This document shows positions 26,736 to 34,808 of a stretch of 45,492 bases of DNA, in pieces. This stretch comes from an uncultured Eubacteriales bacterium (GTDB lineage: Bacteria; Bacillota; Clostridia; Christensenellales; UBA1242). Position numbers and translations under genes: made by a program. The notes below the pieces were generated by a model. That model was not told the DNA's origin, did not search any database, and worked only from the letters and a program-made list of their open reading frames with translations. Location of the stretch: contig CATKYT010000006.1 in assembly GCA_949841245.1 (NCBI GenBank), positions 1-45,492 on the forward strand, given 5' to 3'. Each line of letters starts with the position of its first letter. Within the stretch, counting starts at the first letter, position 1.

Positions 26736-28241
26736 ATGGCACAAAATCAAATAAGAAAAGGTTTTTTCTTCTATTTTGGATTGTTAATTTTGTTTTTAGT
26801 GACTTTGTCACTTATCTTTTTAGTTGTATTAATTTTCAGTCCAAACAAAGACTTTATTGGTCTTAGATATTTTTCTTACACAAACCATAGTTATATTTCA
26901 CAAACTTCGGGTGACGAACCTGTTAACATTGATTACAGCACAGTTAAATCAATTGAAATTGATTGTGGTTATGCAGATGTTTCTTTGAAAAAAGGTAATG
27001 GCGATGATGCATCTTGGAGAGATGGAATACATATCAACAATGACGCAAAAGGTTTTACAACTGCTGCGGATGCCATTGATTTTACTTACAACGCAACACT
27101 TGAAAATGGAAAACTTGTTGTTAAACTTACTGAACCAACAGGTTTTATGTATTTCTCAAAAAATATTAAGGTAGTTATTTATGCGTCTGCAAATTCAAAT
27201 TTCTTAGATGGAAAAGAATTGATTGTTAAGACTGCTGACGATGGAAACATCTTCCTTGGCGAAGCATTGCATGCTAACACAATTAAATCAAATGGTGTGA
27301 CTATTGCCAAAGCCGACATTAAAACTGAAAAAGGCAACATTTATGTTTCAAGTGGTCTTGTTTTTGACAATGGAAAAGAAGGCGAAGAACATAAAACTGT
27401 TGAATCTCTTGAACTTTATTCAGGTAGTGGATCTATTAATTACAGACCAGGTCAACAATGTGCTGATGTTCTCAATATTCCAAAAGATTGTGCTGTTAAG
27501 TTGAGAACTGCTAATGGAAGAATTGATTTTAGTGCAATCAATGGTTCAGACTTGATTGTTGAATGTGATAATGGCAGTGTTCGTATTGATACATTAAACT
27601 TAACTGGTGATTGTAAAGTTCACAGTAAACAAGGTAATTTCACTTTTAAAAATGCAACTGTTGGTAAATTGGATTTCACAACTTCTGAAAACACCATGAT
27701 TTCTCCTGACATCGACATTTTAGAAACTTTAACTGGCGATTTGATTTTGTCTAATGCAACTGCTGGGGCTTCTCCTAATGTGGTTATAAATAAAGTTATT
27801 GGCAATGTCAACATCATTTCAACTGATGGCAGTTTAAAAATTAAAGATTCAATTAAAGGAACTTTAACAGTTGATGGCAGAGCAGGTTCTTTCTCGGTTG
27901 AAGCAGGAATTGCTAATGTTGAAGGTCAAGCAAATTTCAATATTCAACTTAAAAACGGACATATTAATCTTAATTTGAGAGACTCAATCAACAACAATGT
28001 AAACAACAATCTTGCAACTGAAAAAGGCAACATCACTCTCAACATGAAAAGCGAAGCGAAATTTGAAGCAGAAGCAACACTTTTTAATGGAAATAAGAAA
28101 ACTGATAAAATTCAATCAAGCAGCAGTTTTGCTTCGCTTAATGACAATGTTTTGACTGTTAATGGTGGAACAAGAACAGATGGATTTGTTAAACTTTCAA
28201 CAGATGAAAATATTAAATTGAACTTGGTTGCAAGTTTTTAA
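26736..28241 (+). CDS. Membrane-anchored beta-helix protein, DUF4097-like
   Basis: 501 residues. One hydrophobic segment at about residues 14-36 is followed by an extracellular domain of short repeated beta strands with recurring patterns such as SIEIDCGYADVSLKKG, LRTANGRIDFSAINGS, VECDNGSVRIDTLN and VHSKQGNFTFKNATV. The pattern of alternating G-N-I/V strands is typical of DUF4097 beta-solenoid proteins, whose role is unknown. The start at 26736 is preferred to a TTG at 26721 because GGGAGG lies 7 bases before it. It has a consensus promoter, so it is probably well expressed, and is a single-gene unit bounded by a terminator. Confidence 0.75.
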   Translation: MAQNQIRKGFFFYFGLLILFLVTLSLIFLVVLIFSPNKDFIGLRYFSYTNHSYISQTSGDEPVNIDYSTVKSIEIDCGYADVSLKKGNGDDASWRDGIHINNDAKGFTTAADAIDFTYNATLENGKLVVKLTEPTGFMYFSKNIKVVIYASANSNFLDGKELIVKTADDGNIFLGEALHANTIKSNGVTIAKADIKTEKGNIYVSSGLVFDNGKEGEEHKTVESLELYSGSGSINYRPGQQCADVLNIPKDCAVKLRTANGRIDFSAINGSDLIVECDNGSVRIDTLNLTGDCKVHSKQGNFTFKNATVGKLDFTTSENTMISPDIDILETLTGDLILSNATAGASPNVVINKVIGNVNIISTDGSLKIKDSIKGTLTVDGRAGSFSVEAGIANVEGQANFNIQLKNGHINLNLRDSINNNVNNNLATEKGNITLNMKSEAKFEAEATLFNGNKKTDKIQSSSSFASLNDNVLTVNGGTRTDGFVKLSTDENIKLNLVASF

Positions 28242-28247
28242 GAAAAT

Positions 28248-28273
28248 AAAATCGGCGAAAAGCCGATTTTTTA
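28248..28273 (+). terminator. Terminator after the DUF4097-type gene
   Basis: AAATCGGC-GAAAA-GCCGATTT hairpin followed by T run. Confidence 0.92.
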
Positions 28274-28298
28274 TTGTTTGTCTTATTCTTAAATTGTT

Positions 28299-28327
28299 TT
28301 GAAAATTGCAGTTAAATTTGTTATAAT
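28299..28327 (+). promoter_or_regulatory. Promoter placing the start of transcription at the ATG
   Basis: TTGAAA, a 17-base spacer and TATAAT at 28322-28327. Six bases then separate it from the ATG at 28334, so the expected first base of the message is the start codon itself. Confidence 0.65.
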
Positions 28328-28333
28328 TTTCTT

Positions 28334-29407
28334 ATGAAGATTATACATTGTGCTGATTTGCACATCGACTGTAAATTTAAAAATTTAAGTAAAGAAAAAA
28401 GAGAAAGCAAAAGGTTTCAACTTTTGCAAAATTTTGTTGCCCTAGTGGACTATGCTGAAAAGAATGAAGTAAATGCCATTCTTTTATGTGGAGATATATT
28501 TGACAATAAAAATGTTTTGAAAAAATCTTTAAAAGTGCTTCAAGACACAATATTAGGTCATAAAAACATCAAGTTTTTCTATATTAATGGAAATCATGAT
28601 GAAAATGTTGAAATCTTTGACAGAGAAGTGTCAAATTTTTATGCTTTTGGAAAAGATTTTTCCAAAGTTAATTTAGGCGATGTGTGCATTGGCGGAATAA
28701 GTTTTCACAGACAATTTCCAATTTCCTTAACACACCAATTAGTTTTTGAAAAAGAAAAATTTAACATATTATTATTGCATGGAAGTATGATTGACGACCA
28801 ATATTGTGAAGCATTTAAAATGAAAAGTTTTGCTGACAGAAACATTGATTATGTTGCATTGGGGCATATACATAACAAGTCAGAAGGAAAAATTGATAAA
28901 CGCGGAATTTGGGCTTACAGTGGCTGTTTGGAAGCCGTGGATTTTGGAAGCGTTGGAAAAGAATTTGGTTTTTATGAACTTGAAATTAAAGAAGATAAGT
29001 TTTTCAAAAAGTTTGTGCCATTTTCTGAAATAAATTTTCAAGTTGTCGAACTTAATGTTTCTGGTGTTGAAACAAACGACCAATTGTTTAAAAATGTTCA
29101 GGATGCACTGGCTGGTTTTGCAAAGAAAGACATTGTTAAATTGGTTTTGACGGGAAGAAAAAAAGAATATACAGAACTCAATTTTGGTTATGTGGCAGAA
29201 AAATATAAAAACACTTTTTTTAATTTTGAATTGGAAGACAAAACTAAAACTGTGTTTGACATGAAAAAATATGCCAGTGAAAAACTTTCTTTGAAAGCAG
29301 AATTCATCAACATGGTTATGGCAGAACAAAATCTTTCCGATGAGGAAAAGGAAAAAATTTGCAATGTGGGAATTGAAGTTTTGAAAGGGGAGGATATATC
29401 GTTATGA
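28334..29407 (+). CDS. SbcD/YhaO-type metallophosphoesterase
   Basis: 357 residues. Calcineurin-like nuclease subunit of the SbcCD/Mre11-Rad50 class. Metal-binding motifs occur in order: CADLHID, LLCGDIFD, INGNHDE, LLLHGSM and GHIHNKS. A C-terminal capping region follows. The partner ATPase overlaps it by an ATGA, and the pair resembles yhaO-yhaN of Bacillus more than sbcD-sbcC because the ATPase is short and carries membrane segments. No Shine-Dalgarno sequence precedes the ATG; a promoter ends 6 bases upstream, so the transcript may be leaderless. Function in DNA end processing is inferred from the family. Confidence 0.88.
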   Translation: MKIIHCADLHIDCKFKNLSKEKRESKRFQLLQNFVALVDYAEKNEVNAILLCGDIFDNKNVLKKSLKVLQDTILGHKNIKFFYINGNHDENVEIFDREVSNFYAFGKDFSKVNLGDVCIGGISFHRQFPISLTHQLVFEKEKFNILLLHGSMIDDQYCEAFKMKSFADRNIDYVALGHIHNKSEGKIDKRGIWAYSGCLEAVDFGSVGKEFGFYELEIKEDKFFKKFVPFSEINFQVVELNVSGVETNDQLFKNVQDALAGFAKKDIVKLVLTGRKKEYTELNFGYVAEKYKNTFFNFELEDKTKTVFDMKKYASEKLSLKAEFINMVMAEQNLSDEEKEKICNVGIEVLKGEDISL

Positions 29408-31260
29408 AATTGATTTCATGTCATATTGACTCTTTTGGAAAACTTAAAAATGTTGACATTAATTTTGATGATAATCTCAGTGTTTTCTATCAAAAAAATG
29501 GAAGTGGTAAGACGACACTTTCACAGTTTATCAAAGCAATGTTTTATTCATTGCCAGCCGTTTCTCGAAAAGCAAATCAAAAAAGCGAAAGAACTTTATA
29601 TAAGCCTTTTGACAGTGAAGGTAAGTTTGGTGGAAGGCTTGTTTTTTCATGTGAAAAGGGAAAGTTTATTGTTGTAAGAAAATTTGGAAATTCCCCAACT
29701 TTGGATGAGTTTGCTTTGTTTGATGCAAAGACAAATTTGGTGTCAAAGGCTTTTTCACAAGATTTGGGAGAAGAACTTTTTGGTGTAGGCAGAGAAACTT
29801 TTGAGTCTTCAACTTTTTTTGGTCAACAAAAACTTGAAAGCGGAATTAATGATGATATTCGAGCATCTCTTTCAACAGGTGTTTTAAGTGGTGACGACAT
29901 TGATAATTTTGATAAAGCACAGGATAAGATAAGCAAAAAATTGAAAGAGTTTCGCAGTGAACTTAGAAGTTTGAATACAGAGCAAATGGAAAGAAATTTA
30001 AGAAATCTTGAAATGCAACAGGAAGAAGAAAAAGAAGAACTTAAAAAAGTCAACAATCAAATTGAAGAATTAAATCAACAGATTTCTTTGTTTGAAAGCA
30101 CAACAAAAGTTGATGAAAATAAAAATGTAAGTGAATTTAAAAACAAAGAGATTGCCTTAAATGCTTTGATTGAACAAGATAACAATAGATTGAAAGAAAG
30201 TTATGAAAAAAAGCAATTATTGGAAAATTCTAAGCGTTTTTCCGAACAAGATTATTATTATTTAAAAACCAATAAATCTCAAAAACCTGTTAATAATTTT
30301 TTGACAGTTGCAGTTATGTTTTTTGTTTTGGCTTTGATTTTCGCGGTTTCTGGGATTGTTTGTGTTTTTGTTTTGAACAATGTTGTTCCAACTGTTATTT
30401 TGTTGATTGTTGGGGTGGTTTGCCTTGTCTGTGGATTTTTGTTTTATGCAAAAACCAAAGGTGACAAAACAAGTTTTGGCGAATTTCAATCTGTGTTGAA
30501 AAAATATGATTTAATTCAATCTCAGTTGGAAGAAGTTTTGCATCAACAAGAAAAGACAATGGCTGAAATAAAATTTGTTGAAGAAGAAATTAAACAGAAT
30601 TTAACTTCTGTTGAAAAAAATAATTTTGAATTGTCAAATTTAAAAAAATCTTTTTTGCAAAAATTTGGTTGTGATTTAAATGATTATGAAAAAAATGCTT
30701 TTTCAAGTCAAAACAAAATTTCTGAAACAGAAAAAAACATTGTGATGTTGAAAACTGACAAAAAACATATCATTTCAAACATCGATAAAATTGAAGAAAA
30801 AATCTTTGAACTTAATGATTCTTTGCAAGAAAATAAGCAAAAAGAACATGAAATTGACCAAAAAATGGAAGTTTTAAACAAAGTTTCCATGTTTTTGACC
30901 TATTCTCGTGACAATATTTCTAATCGTTATATAGAGCCAGTTTCTGAAAAATTTGAAAACTATTATAAACAATTTGTTCAAAATGGAGAAAACATTATAA
31001 TTGACACAAACCTTGATTTAAAGTTTGGAGATTTTAAAGAAGTTGATTATTTAAGTGCTGGTCTTTTGGATTTGGTTTATATTTGCAAAAGATTTGCATT
31101 GGTTGAACTTATCTTTAAAAAAGAAAAACCTTTTATAATTTTGGACGACCCTTTTGCAAATTTTGATGATGAAAAATTGAAAACGGCAAAAAACATTATT
31201 GAGCAGTTGAAATTGAATTATCAAATTGTTTTGTTTACTTGTCAGAAAAATAAGATTTAA
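29404..31260 (+). CDS. YhaN/SbcC-type SMC-like ATPase with membrane segments
   Basis: 618 residues. Walker A lies in KNGSGKTTLSQF near residue 35. A long coiled coil follows (about residues 165-300), then two hydrophobic segments at about residues 298-350 (from FLTVAVMFFVLAL to GFLFY), a second coiled coil, a signature YLSAGLLDLVYICKRFA and Walker B FIILDDPFANFDDEKL. Membrane segments at the tip of the coiled coil are a YhaN feature and would tether the complex to the membrane. The start overlaps the nuclease gene stop, so both are made together. It is shorter than SbcC (about 1000 residues) and than Bacillus YhaN (about 960). Confidence 0.85.
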   Translation: MKLISCHIDSFGKLKNVDINFDDNLSVFYQKNGSGKTTLSQFIKAMFYSLPAVSRKANQKSERTLYKPFDSEGKFGGRLVFSCEKGKFIVVRKFGNSPTLDEFALFDAKTNLVSKAFSQDLGEELFGVGRETFESSTFFGQQKLESGINDDIRASLSTGVLSGDDIDNFDKAQDKISKKLKEFRSELRSLNTEQMERNLRNLEMQQEEEKEELKKVNNQIEELNQQISLFESTTKVDENKNVSEFKNKEIALNALIEQDNNRLKESYEKKQLLENSKRFSEQDYYYLKTNKSQKPVNNFLTVAVMFFVLALIFAVSGIVCVFVLNNVVPTVILLIVGVVCLVCGFLFYAKTKGDKTSFGEFQSVLKKYDLIQSQLEEVLHQQEKTMAEIKFVEEEIKQNLTSVEKNNFELSNLKKSFLQKFGCDLNDYEKNAFSSQNKISETEKNIVMLKTDKKHIISNIDKIEEKIFELNDSLQENKQKEHEIDQKMEVLNKVSMFLTYSRDNISNRYIEPVSEKFENYYKQFVQNGENIIIDTNLDLKFGDFKEVDYLSAGLLDLVYICKRFALVELIFKKEKPFIILDDPFANFDDEKLKTAKNIIEQLKLNYQIVLFTCQKNKI

Positions 31261-31306
31261 AAACATTTGGCTTATTTCAATTAAGGCGACAAAAAAATCT
31301 GTAAAA

Positions 31307-31336
31307 AATAAAAGTCAAGTTTTCTTGACTTTTATT
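31307..31336. terminator. Bidirectional terminator
   Basis: AAATAAAAGTCAAG-TTTT-CTTGACTTTTATTT, a perfect inverted repeat between convergent genes. It overlaps the stop codon of the NUDIX gene. Confidence 0.88.
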
Positions 31337-31949
31337 TTTCTAGTTTTGCAAGTTTTTCTTTCAAATTTTTATTTTCTTGTTCATAGTAAAATGCTTCTAA
31401 AAGATAACGAGATTGATAATCAGTAACATCTTTTAAAACATCTGGAAGCAAGGAAAGTTTGGTTGTGAAGAAATTTATTTTTTCTGTTTGGTCAAGATGT
31501 TGATTGCCAAAATCTGGTTCTATTTCAATATAAAAACAAGCGACTGATTCATCAATTGCACCAATTGAAGTGTAGCAAGCACCAAAAGATTTGTCAATTT
31601 TTTTTATTTTTGCACCGATTTCTTCAAATATTTCTCTGTGCAACGCTTCAATTTCACTTTCTCCTTCTTCAACTAAACCAGCAGGAGTTCCAATTATAAA
31701 TTCATTTGCAACATATCTGAATTCTTTTAACAAGACAACATAAATTTCATTATCTTTATAAAAATAAGGCACGCATCTTACAGCATCAGTTGTTTTTTTA
31801 TGGTCAAAAATTCTTTTTCTCACACTTTCAAAAGGTTTTCTTGAAGCAAAATAATATGTGAAATCTTTGCCATTATCCAAATTAATCTCTAAATTAAACG
31901 AATTTAAAAAGGGGGATTGGGTTGTTTGTTTTAAATTTTTAATTTCCAT
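31332..31949 (-). CDS. NUDIX hydrolase
   Basis: 205 residues. The Nudix box is complete: G-x5-E-x7-REIFEEIGA, beginning GLVEEGE at about residue 103. The layout (an N-terminal beta region, then VVLLKEFRYVANEFIIGTPAGL) resembles ADP-ribose pyrophosphatases, which cleave ADP-ribose to AMP and ribose phosphate; the exact substrate is not fixed by sequence. A short coiled C-terminal tail rich in Lys and Glu is added. The start at 31949 is preferred to 31976 because GGAGAA lies 6 bases before it. It is a single gene on the minus strand. Confidence 0.87.
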   Translation of the reverse strand: MEIKNLKQTTQSPFLNSFNLEINLDNGKDFTYYFASRKPFESVRKRIFDHKKTTDAVRCVPYFYKDNEIYVVLLKEFRYVANEFIIGTPAGLVEEGESEIEALHREIFEEIGAKIKKIDKSFGACYTSIGAIDESVACFYIEIEPDFGNQHLDQTEKINFFTTKLSLLPDVLKDVTDYQSRYLLEAFYYEQENKNLKEKLAKLEK

Positions 31950-32038
31950 TACTGTTCTCCATGAATTTTTTAACAAAAATATTATAACTTAAATATATAT
32001 TTTAAGCAAGAAATTTTGTTTAGATGTTGATAATTTAT

Positions 32039-32067
32039 TTGTAAAAATTTTTTTGTTGTGATATAAT
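32039..32067 (+). promoter_or_regulatory. Promoter of the NfeD-SPFH pair
   Basis: TTGTAA at 32039-32044, a 17-base spacer and TATAAT at 32062-32067. GGAGGGG precedes the start codon. Confidence 0.65.
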
Positions 32068-32091
32068 TATTTTGTATACGGAGGGGAAAAT

Positions 32092-32865
32092 ATGGATTTT
32101 ATGTTTTGGGTTTGGCTTGGCGTTATTGTTGTAACTGCCATTGCTGAATTTGCAACAATGGAAATTGTGTCCATTTGGTTTACATTCGGTGCAATTATTC
32201 CATTTATCATGGCGGCAACCAACAGCGTTGGTTGGGAAGCGCAAATCATCGTTTTTGTGGTGATTTCCGCACTTTTGATTGTTTCTTTAAGAAGTGTTAC
32301 CAAGAAATTTTTGTTTAAAGGAACAGGAGAAAAAACAAATCTTGAAATGTATATTGGCATGCAATATCGCATGATTTCAAGAACAGATTTTGAAACTGTG
32401 GGTTCCATCAAAATCAACGATGTAATTTGGAGTGCAGTTGGCTTAAATCGTGAAACGATTGAAGAAGGTGCTGTTGTTCAAATTATTGACATTGATGGCA
32501 ATAAATTTATTGTAAGGGAAATTGGTAAAATTGACAAAAATGCAGAAGAAGTTGATTTTGAAGAAGAATTAGTTGTTGAACAACCACAAGAAACTGCTGT
32601 TGTTGAAGCAGAAACAAATACTGTGGAAACAAAAAAAGTGGCTAAGAAAGCACCTTCAACAAAAAAGACTGGTGCCACAGCAAAAACAACTTCAAACAAA
32701 ACCGTTGCAAAACCTGCAACTAAAAAAGTTTCAGCTGTAAAGACTGAGCCAAAGACGGCTGGTGCAAAAAAGCCAGTTGCTAAATCGGTTTCAACGAAGT
32801 CAACAAAAACAACTTCGATTAAACAAACAACCAAAAAAACTGTTAAAAAGGGGGATAATAAATAA
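32092..32865 (+). CDS. NfeD family membrane protein with Lys/Thr-rich tail
   Basis: 257 residues. Two to three N-terminal membrane segments (about residues 3-75) are followed by an OB-fold domain (MYIGMQYRMISRTDFETVGSIKINDVIWSAVG...VVQIIDIDGNKFIVRE), the soluble NfeD part. An acidic linker and a tail of about 80 residues made mostly of Lys, Thr, Ala, Ser and Val follow, which looks disordered and strongly basic. Such tails can bind nucleic acid or acidic lipid heads; the role here is unknown. The stop overlaps the start of the SPFH gene (TAATG), a usual NfeD partner that scaffolds membrane microdomains. Confidence 0.85.
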   Translation: MDFMFWVWLGVIVVTAIAEFATMEIVSIWFTFGAIIPFIMAATNSVGWEAQIIVFVVISALLIVSLRSVTKKFLFKGTGEKTNLEMYIGMQYRMISRTDFETVGSIKINDVIWSAVGLNRETIEEGAVVQIIDIDGNKFIVREIGKIDKNAEEVDFEEELVVEQPQETAVVEAETNTVETKKVAKKAPSTKKTGATAKTTSNKTVAKPATKKVSAVKTEPKTAGAKKPVAKSVSTKSTKTTSIKQTTKKTVKKGDNK

Positions 32866-33818
32866 TGGTAGTAGGGATTGTTTTAGGCGTTTTAGGTGTT
32901 TTGCTTTTAATTACACTTTGCTTTTCAATTAAAATTGTAAGACAGGCAAACGCAGTAGTAGTAGAAAGATTGGGTAAATATTACAAAACTTTGGAAACAG
33001 GTGTGCATATGATCATTCCTTTCTTTGATCGTTGCAGTAAACCTATTTCACTTAAAGAAATTGTGGCTGACTTTAAACCACAACCAGTTATCACAAAAGA
33101 TAACGTTACAATGCAAATTGACACAGTTGTTTACTTTCAAGTGACTGACCCAAAACTTTTCAGTTATGGTGTTGACAATCCAGTTCGTGCGATTGAAAAC
33201 TTAACTGCAACAACTTTGCGTAACATTGTTGGTGAACTTGAACTTGATGAAACTTTGACTTCAAGAGATACTGTAAACACAAAAATGCGTGTTATTTTGG
33301 ATGAAGCAACAGACCCATGGGGAATTAAAATCAACCGTGTGGAACTTAAAAACATTCTTCCACCAAAAGACATTCAAGAAGCAATGGAAAAACAAATGCG
33401 TGCAGAAAGAGAACGCCGTGAACAGATTTTGAAAGCGGAAGGTGAAAAGCGTTCCAGCATTCTTGTTGCCGAAGGTGAAAAAGAAGCACAAATTTTAAGA
33501 GCCGAAGGTGAAAAACAAACAAGAATTTTGCAAGCAGAAGCAAAGAAAGCAGAACTTATTGCAAAAGCCGAAGGTGAAAACCAAGCCATCGAACTTATTA
33601 ATAAGGCACAACCAAATGCATCTTACATCACTTTGCAAGGTTTTGAAGCATTGAAAGTTTTGGCAAATGGCAAAACAACAAAAATCATTGTGCCAAGTGA
33701 AATTCAAAATGTTGCAGGTCTTTTGACTTCTATGGCAGAAGTTGTTAAGAACGGTGACACAGCAATTGAAAACAGCACTGTTCAAACAACTGCTTCAAAA
33801 ACAAGAAAGAAAAAATAA
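32865..33818 (+). CDS. SPFH/band 7 (stomatin-like) protein
   Basis: 317 residues. One N-terminal membrane segment is followed by the SPFH domain (RQANAVVVERLGKYYKTLETG, DFKPQPVITKDNVTMQIDTVVYFQVTD, VELKNILPPKDIQEAMEKQM). A helical region then carries about five repeats of the form AEGEK..ILxAEGEK (about residues 190-245), and a basic tail ends the protein. SPFH proteins form ring or cage assemblies that organise the membrane and often control proteases. The NfeD partner is encoded directly upstream with overlapping codons. The basic end TASKTRKKK echoes the NfeD tail. Confidence 0.9.
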   Translation: MVVGIVLGVLGVLLLITLCFSIKIVRQANAVVVERLGKYYKTLETGVHMIIPFFDRCSKPISLKEIVADFKPQPVITKDNVTMQIDTVVYFQVTDPKLFSYGVDNPVRAIENLTATTLRNIVGELELDETLTSRDTVNTKMRVILDEATDPWGIKINRVELKNILPPKDIQEAMEKQMRAERERREQILKAEGEKRSSILVAEGEKEAQILRAEGEKQTRILQAEAKKAELIAKAEGENQAIELINKAQPNASYITLQGFEALKVLANGKTTKIIVPSEIQNVAGLLTSMAEVVKNGDTAIENSTVQTTASKTRKKK

Positions 33819-33825
33819 GAATAAT

Positions 33826-33860
33826 AAAAAAAGGACTTTAATCAAAGCCCTTTTTTTTAT
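33826..33860 (+). terminator. Terminator of the NfeD-SPFH pair
   Basis: AAAAAGG-A-CTTT pairs with AAAG-C-CCTTTTT with one mismatch, followed by T run. Confidence 0.85.
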
Positions 33861-33868
33861 TTATATTT

Positions 33869-34114
33869 TTAGTTGTCTAAGTCAAAATTATCAAAATCAA
33901 AAGTTGAATCGTCAAAAAATTGTGACAAGGGAACATTTAATGCTTTGCAAATCATAATGATTGTTTTTAAATTCACACTTTCATTTTTGCATGACATAAT
34001 ATTTGCCATAGTTCCATGTGTGACGTTAGCCATATTTTCAAGTTTATATAAAGTCAATTTTCTTTCTTTAATTAATCTGTTAATTTTGCTTGCAACAGCA
34101 CTGCTTATTTTCAT
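33869..34114 (-). CDS. Xre-family helix-turn-helix regulator
   Basis: 81 residues: a single HTH_3 domain (INRLIKERKLTLYKLENMANVTHGTMANIM, with LKTIIMICKALNVPLSQFF after it) and a short acidic tail. It probably binds DNA as a dimer. GGGAG lies 8 bases before the ATG. It is divergent from the SLOG-type gene at 34251. The 136-base gap holds three related TACGT boxes, one within the spacer of the opposite promoter, so it probably controls both genes. Confidence 0.88.
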   Translation of the reverse strand: MKISSAVASKINRLIKERKLTLYKLENMANVTHGTMANIMSCKNESVNLKTIIMICKALNVPLSQFFDDSTFDFDNFDLDN

Positions 34115-34142
34115 GAATTTCTCCCTATGTAACTTTTTTTAC

Positions 34143-34237
34143 CGTAATTTTTATTACGTATTTATTTTATACTTAACTAAATTAATTATTATGTTGTAAA
34201 TAATACGTATTTTTATTGACATATTTTTATACGTTAG
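34143..34237. promoter_or_regulatory. Candidate Xre operators: three TACGT boxes
   Basis: ATTACGTATT at 34152-34161 (with CGTAAT 34143-34148 forming an inverted repeat), the perfect palindrome AATACGTATT at 34202-34211, and TATACGTTAG at 34228-34237. The last lies between the -35 and -10 of the rightward promoter. The boxes are the only TACGT-type repeats in this gap. Confidence 0.55.
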
Positions 34238-34244
34238 TTATAAT
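34216..34244 (+). promoter_or_regulatory. Perfect consensus promoter, leaderless layout
   Basis: TTGACA at 34216-34221, a 17-base spacer and TATAAT at 34239-34244. The ATG at 34251 follows after 6 bases, so transcription should begin at or next to the start codon. Confidence 0.85.
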
Positions 34245-34250
34245 AGGATT

Positions 34251-34760
34251 ATGGAAAATTTTAAAGATAGAAAAAGTTTAACTGAAAAAACAGTTGAAAA
34301 GGTTTGTTGCTTTGCTGGACATAATTTGTGTTATGTAAATGAAAATCTTAAAACAAAGATTTATAACACTGTTGAAAGGCTTATTGTGGAAGAAGGCTTC
34401 AATGTCTTTTATGATGGTGGGCAGGGCAGTTTTGATGAAAGTGTTTTAGAAATTCTTTTTAAATTAAAAGAAATTTATCCACACATAAAAATTATTAAGG
34501 TTCTTACATATGCAAGATTGGGGGAATGTAAATACGAAGGACAAAACGACCATTGGGATGATTATATGGTTTTTGACTATGAATTAGTTTATCCAAAAGC
34601 CAGAATCACTTACAGGAATAAGTGTATGGTGGAAGCATGTGATGTTTTAGTTTGTTATATTATTTACACTTTCCACAGTGGGGCTTATAATATGTTTAAA
34701 CATGCCCAAAAAATTGGTAAAAGAATTATTAAATTGGCTGATAATGATGAATCTTTATAA
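34251..34760 (+). CDS. SLOG-superfamily (DUF1273/DprA-like) protein
   Basis: 169 residues. Rossmann-type pattern of the SLOG group: KVCCFAGHNLC at the start, then EEGFNVFYDGGQGSFDESVLEI with the phosphate-binding loop, KIIKVLTYAR, a region holding YRNKCMVEACDVLVCYII, and SGAYNMFKHAQKIGKRII. SLOG proteins bind nucleotides or nucleotide-derived ligands; several act in stress or defence, but the ligand here is unknown. It lies under a perfect promoter that carries an Xre box, so it is probably kept silent and switched on by a signal. No Shine-Dalgarno sequence is present. scpA follows from its own promoter. Confidence 0.75.
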   Translation: MENFKDRKSLTEKTVEKVCCFAGHNLCYVNENLKTKIYNTVERLIVEEGFNVFYDGGQGSFDESVLEILFKLKEIYPHIKIIKVLTYARLGECKYEGQNDHWDDYMVFDYELVYPKARITYRNKCMVEACDVLVCYIIYTFHSGAYNMFKHAQKIGKRIIKLADNDESL

Positions 34761-34768
34761 ATATTTGC

Positions 34769-34798
34769 TTGATTTTTGGTGTGCTTTTTTGTTATAAT
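34769..34798 (+). promoter_or_regulatory. scpA promoter
   Basis: TTGATT at 34769-34774, an 18-base spacer and TATAAT at 34793-34798, 10 bases before the ATG, so the leader is only about 4 bases. Confidence 0.55.
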
Positions 34799-34808
34799 TT
34801 TATTGGCT

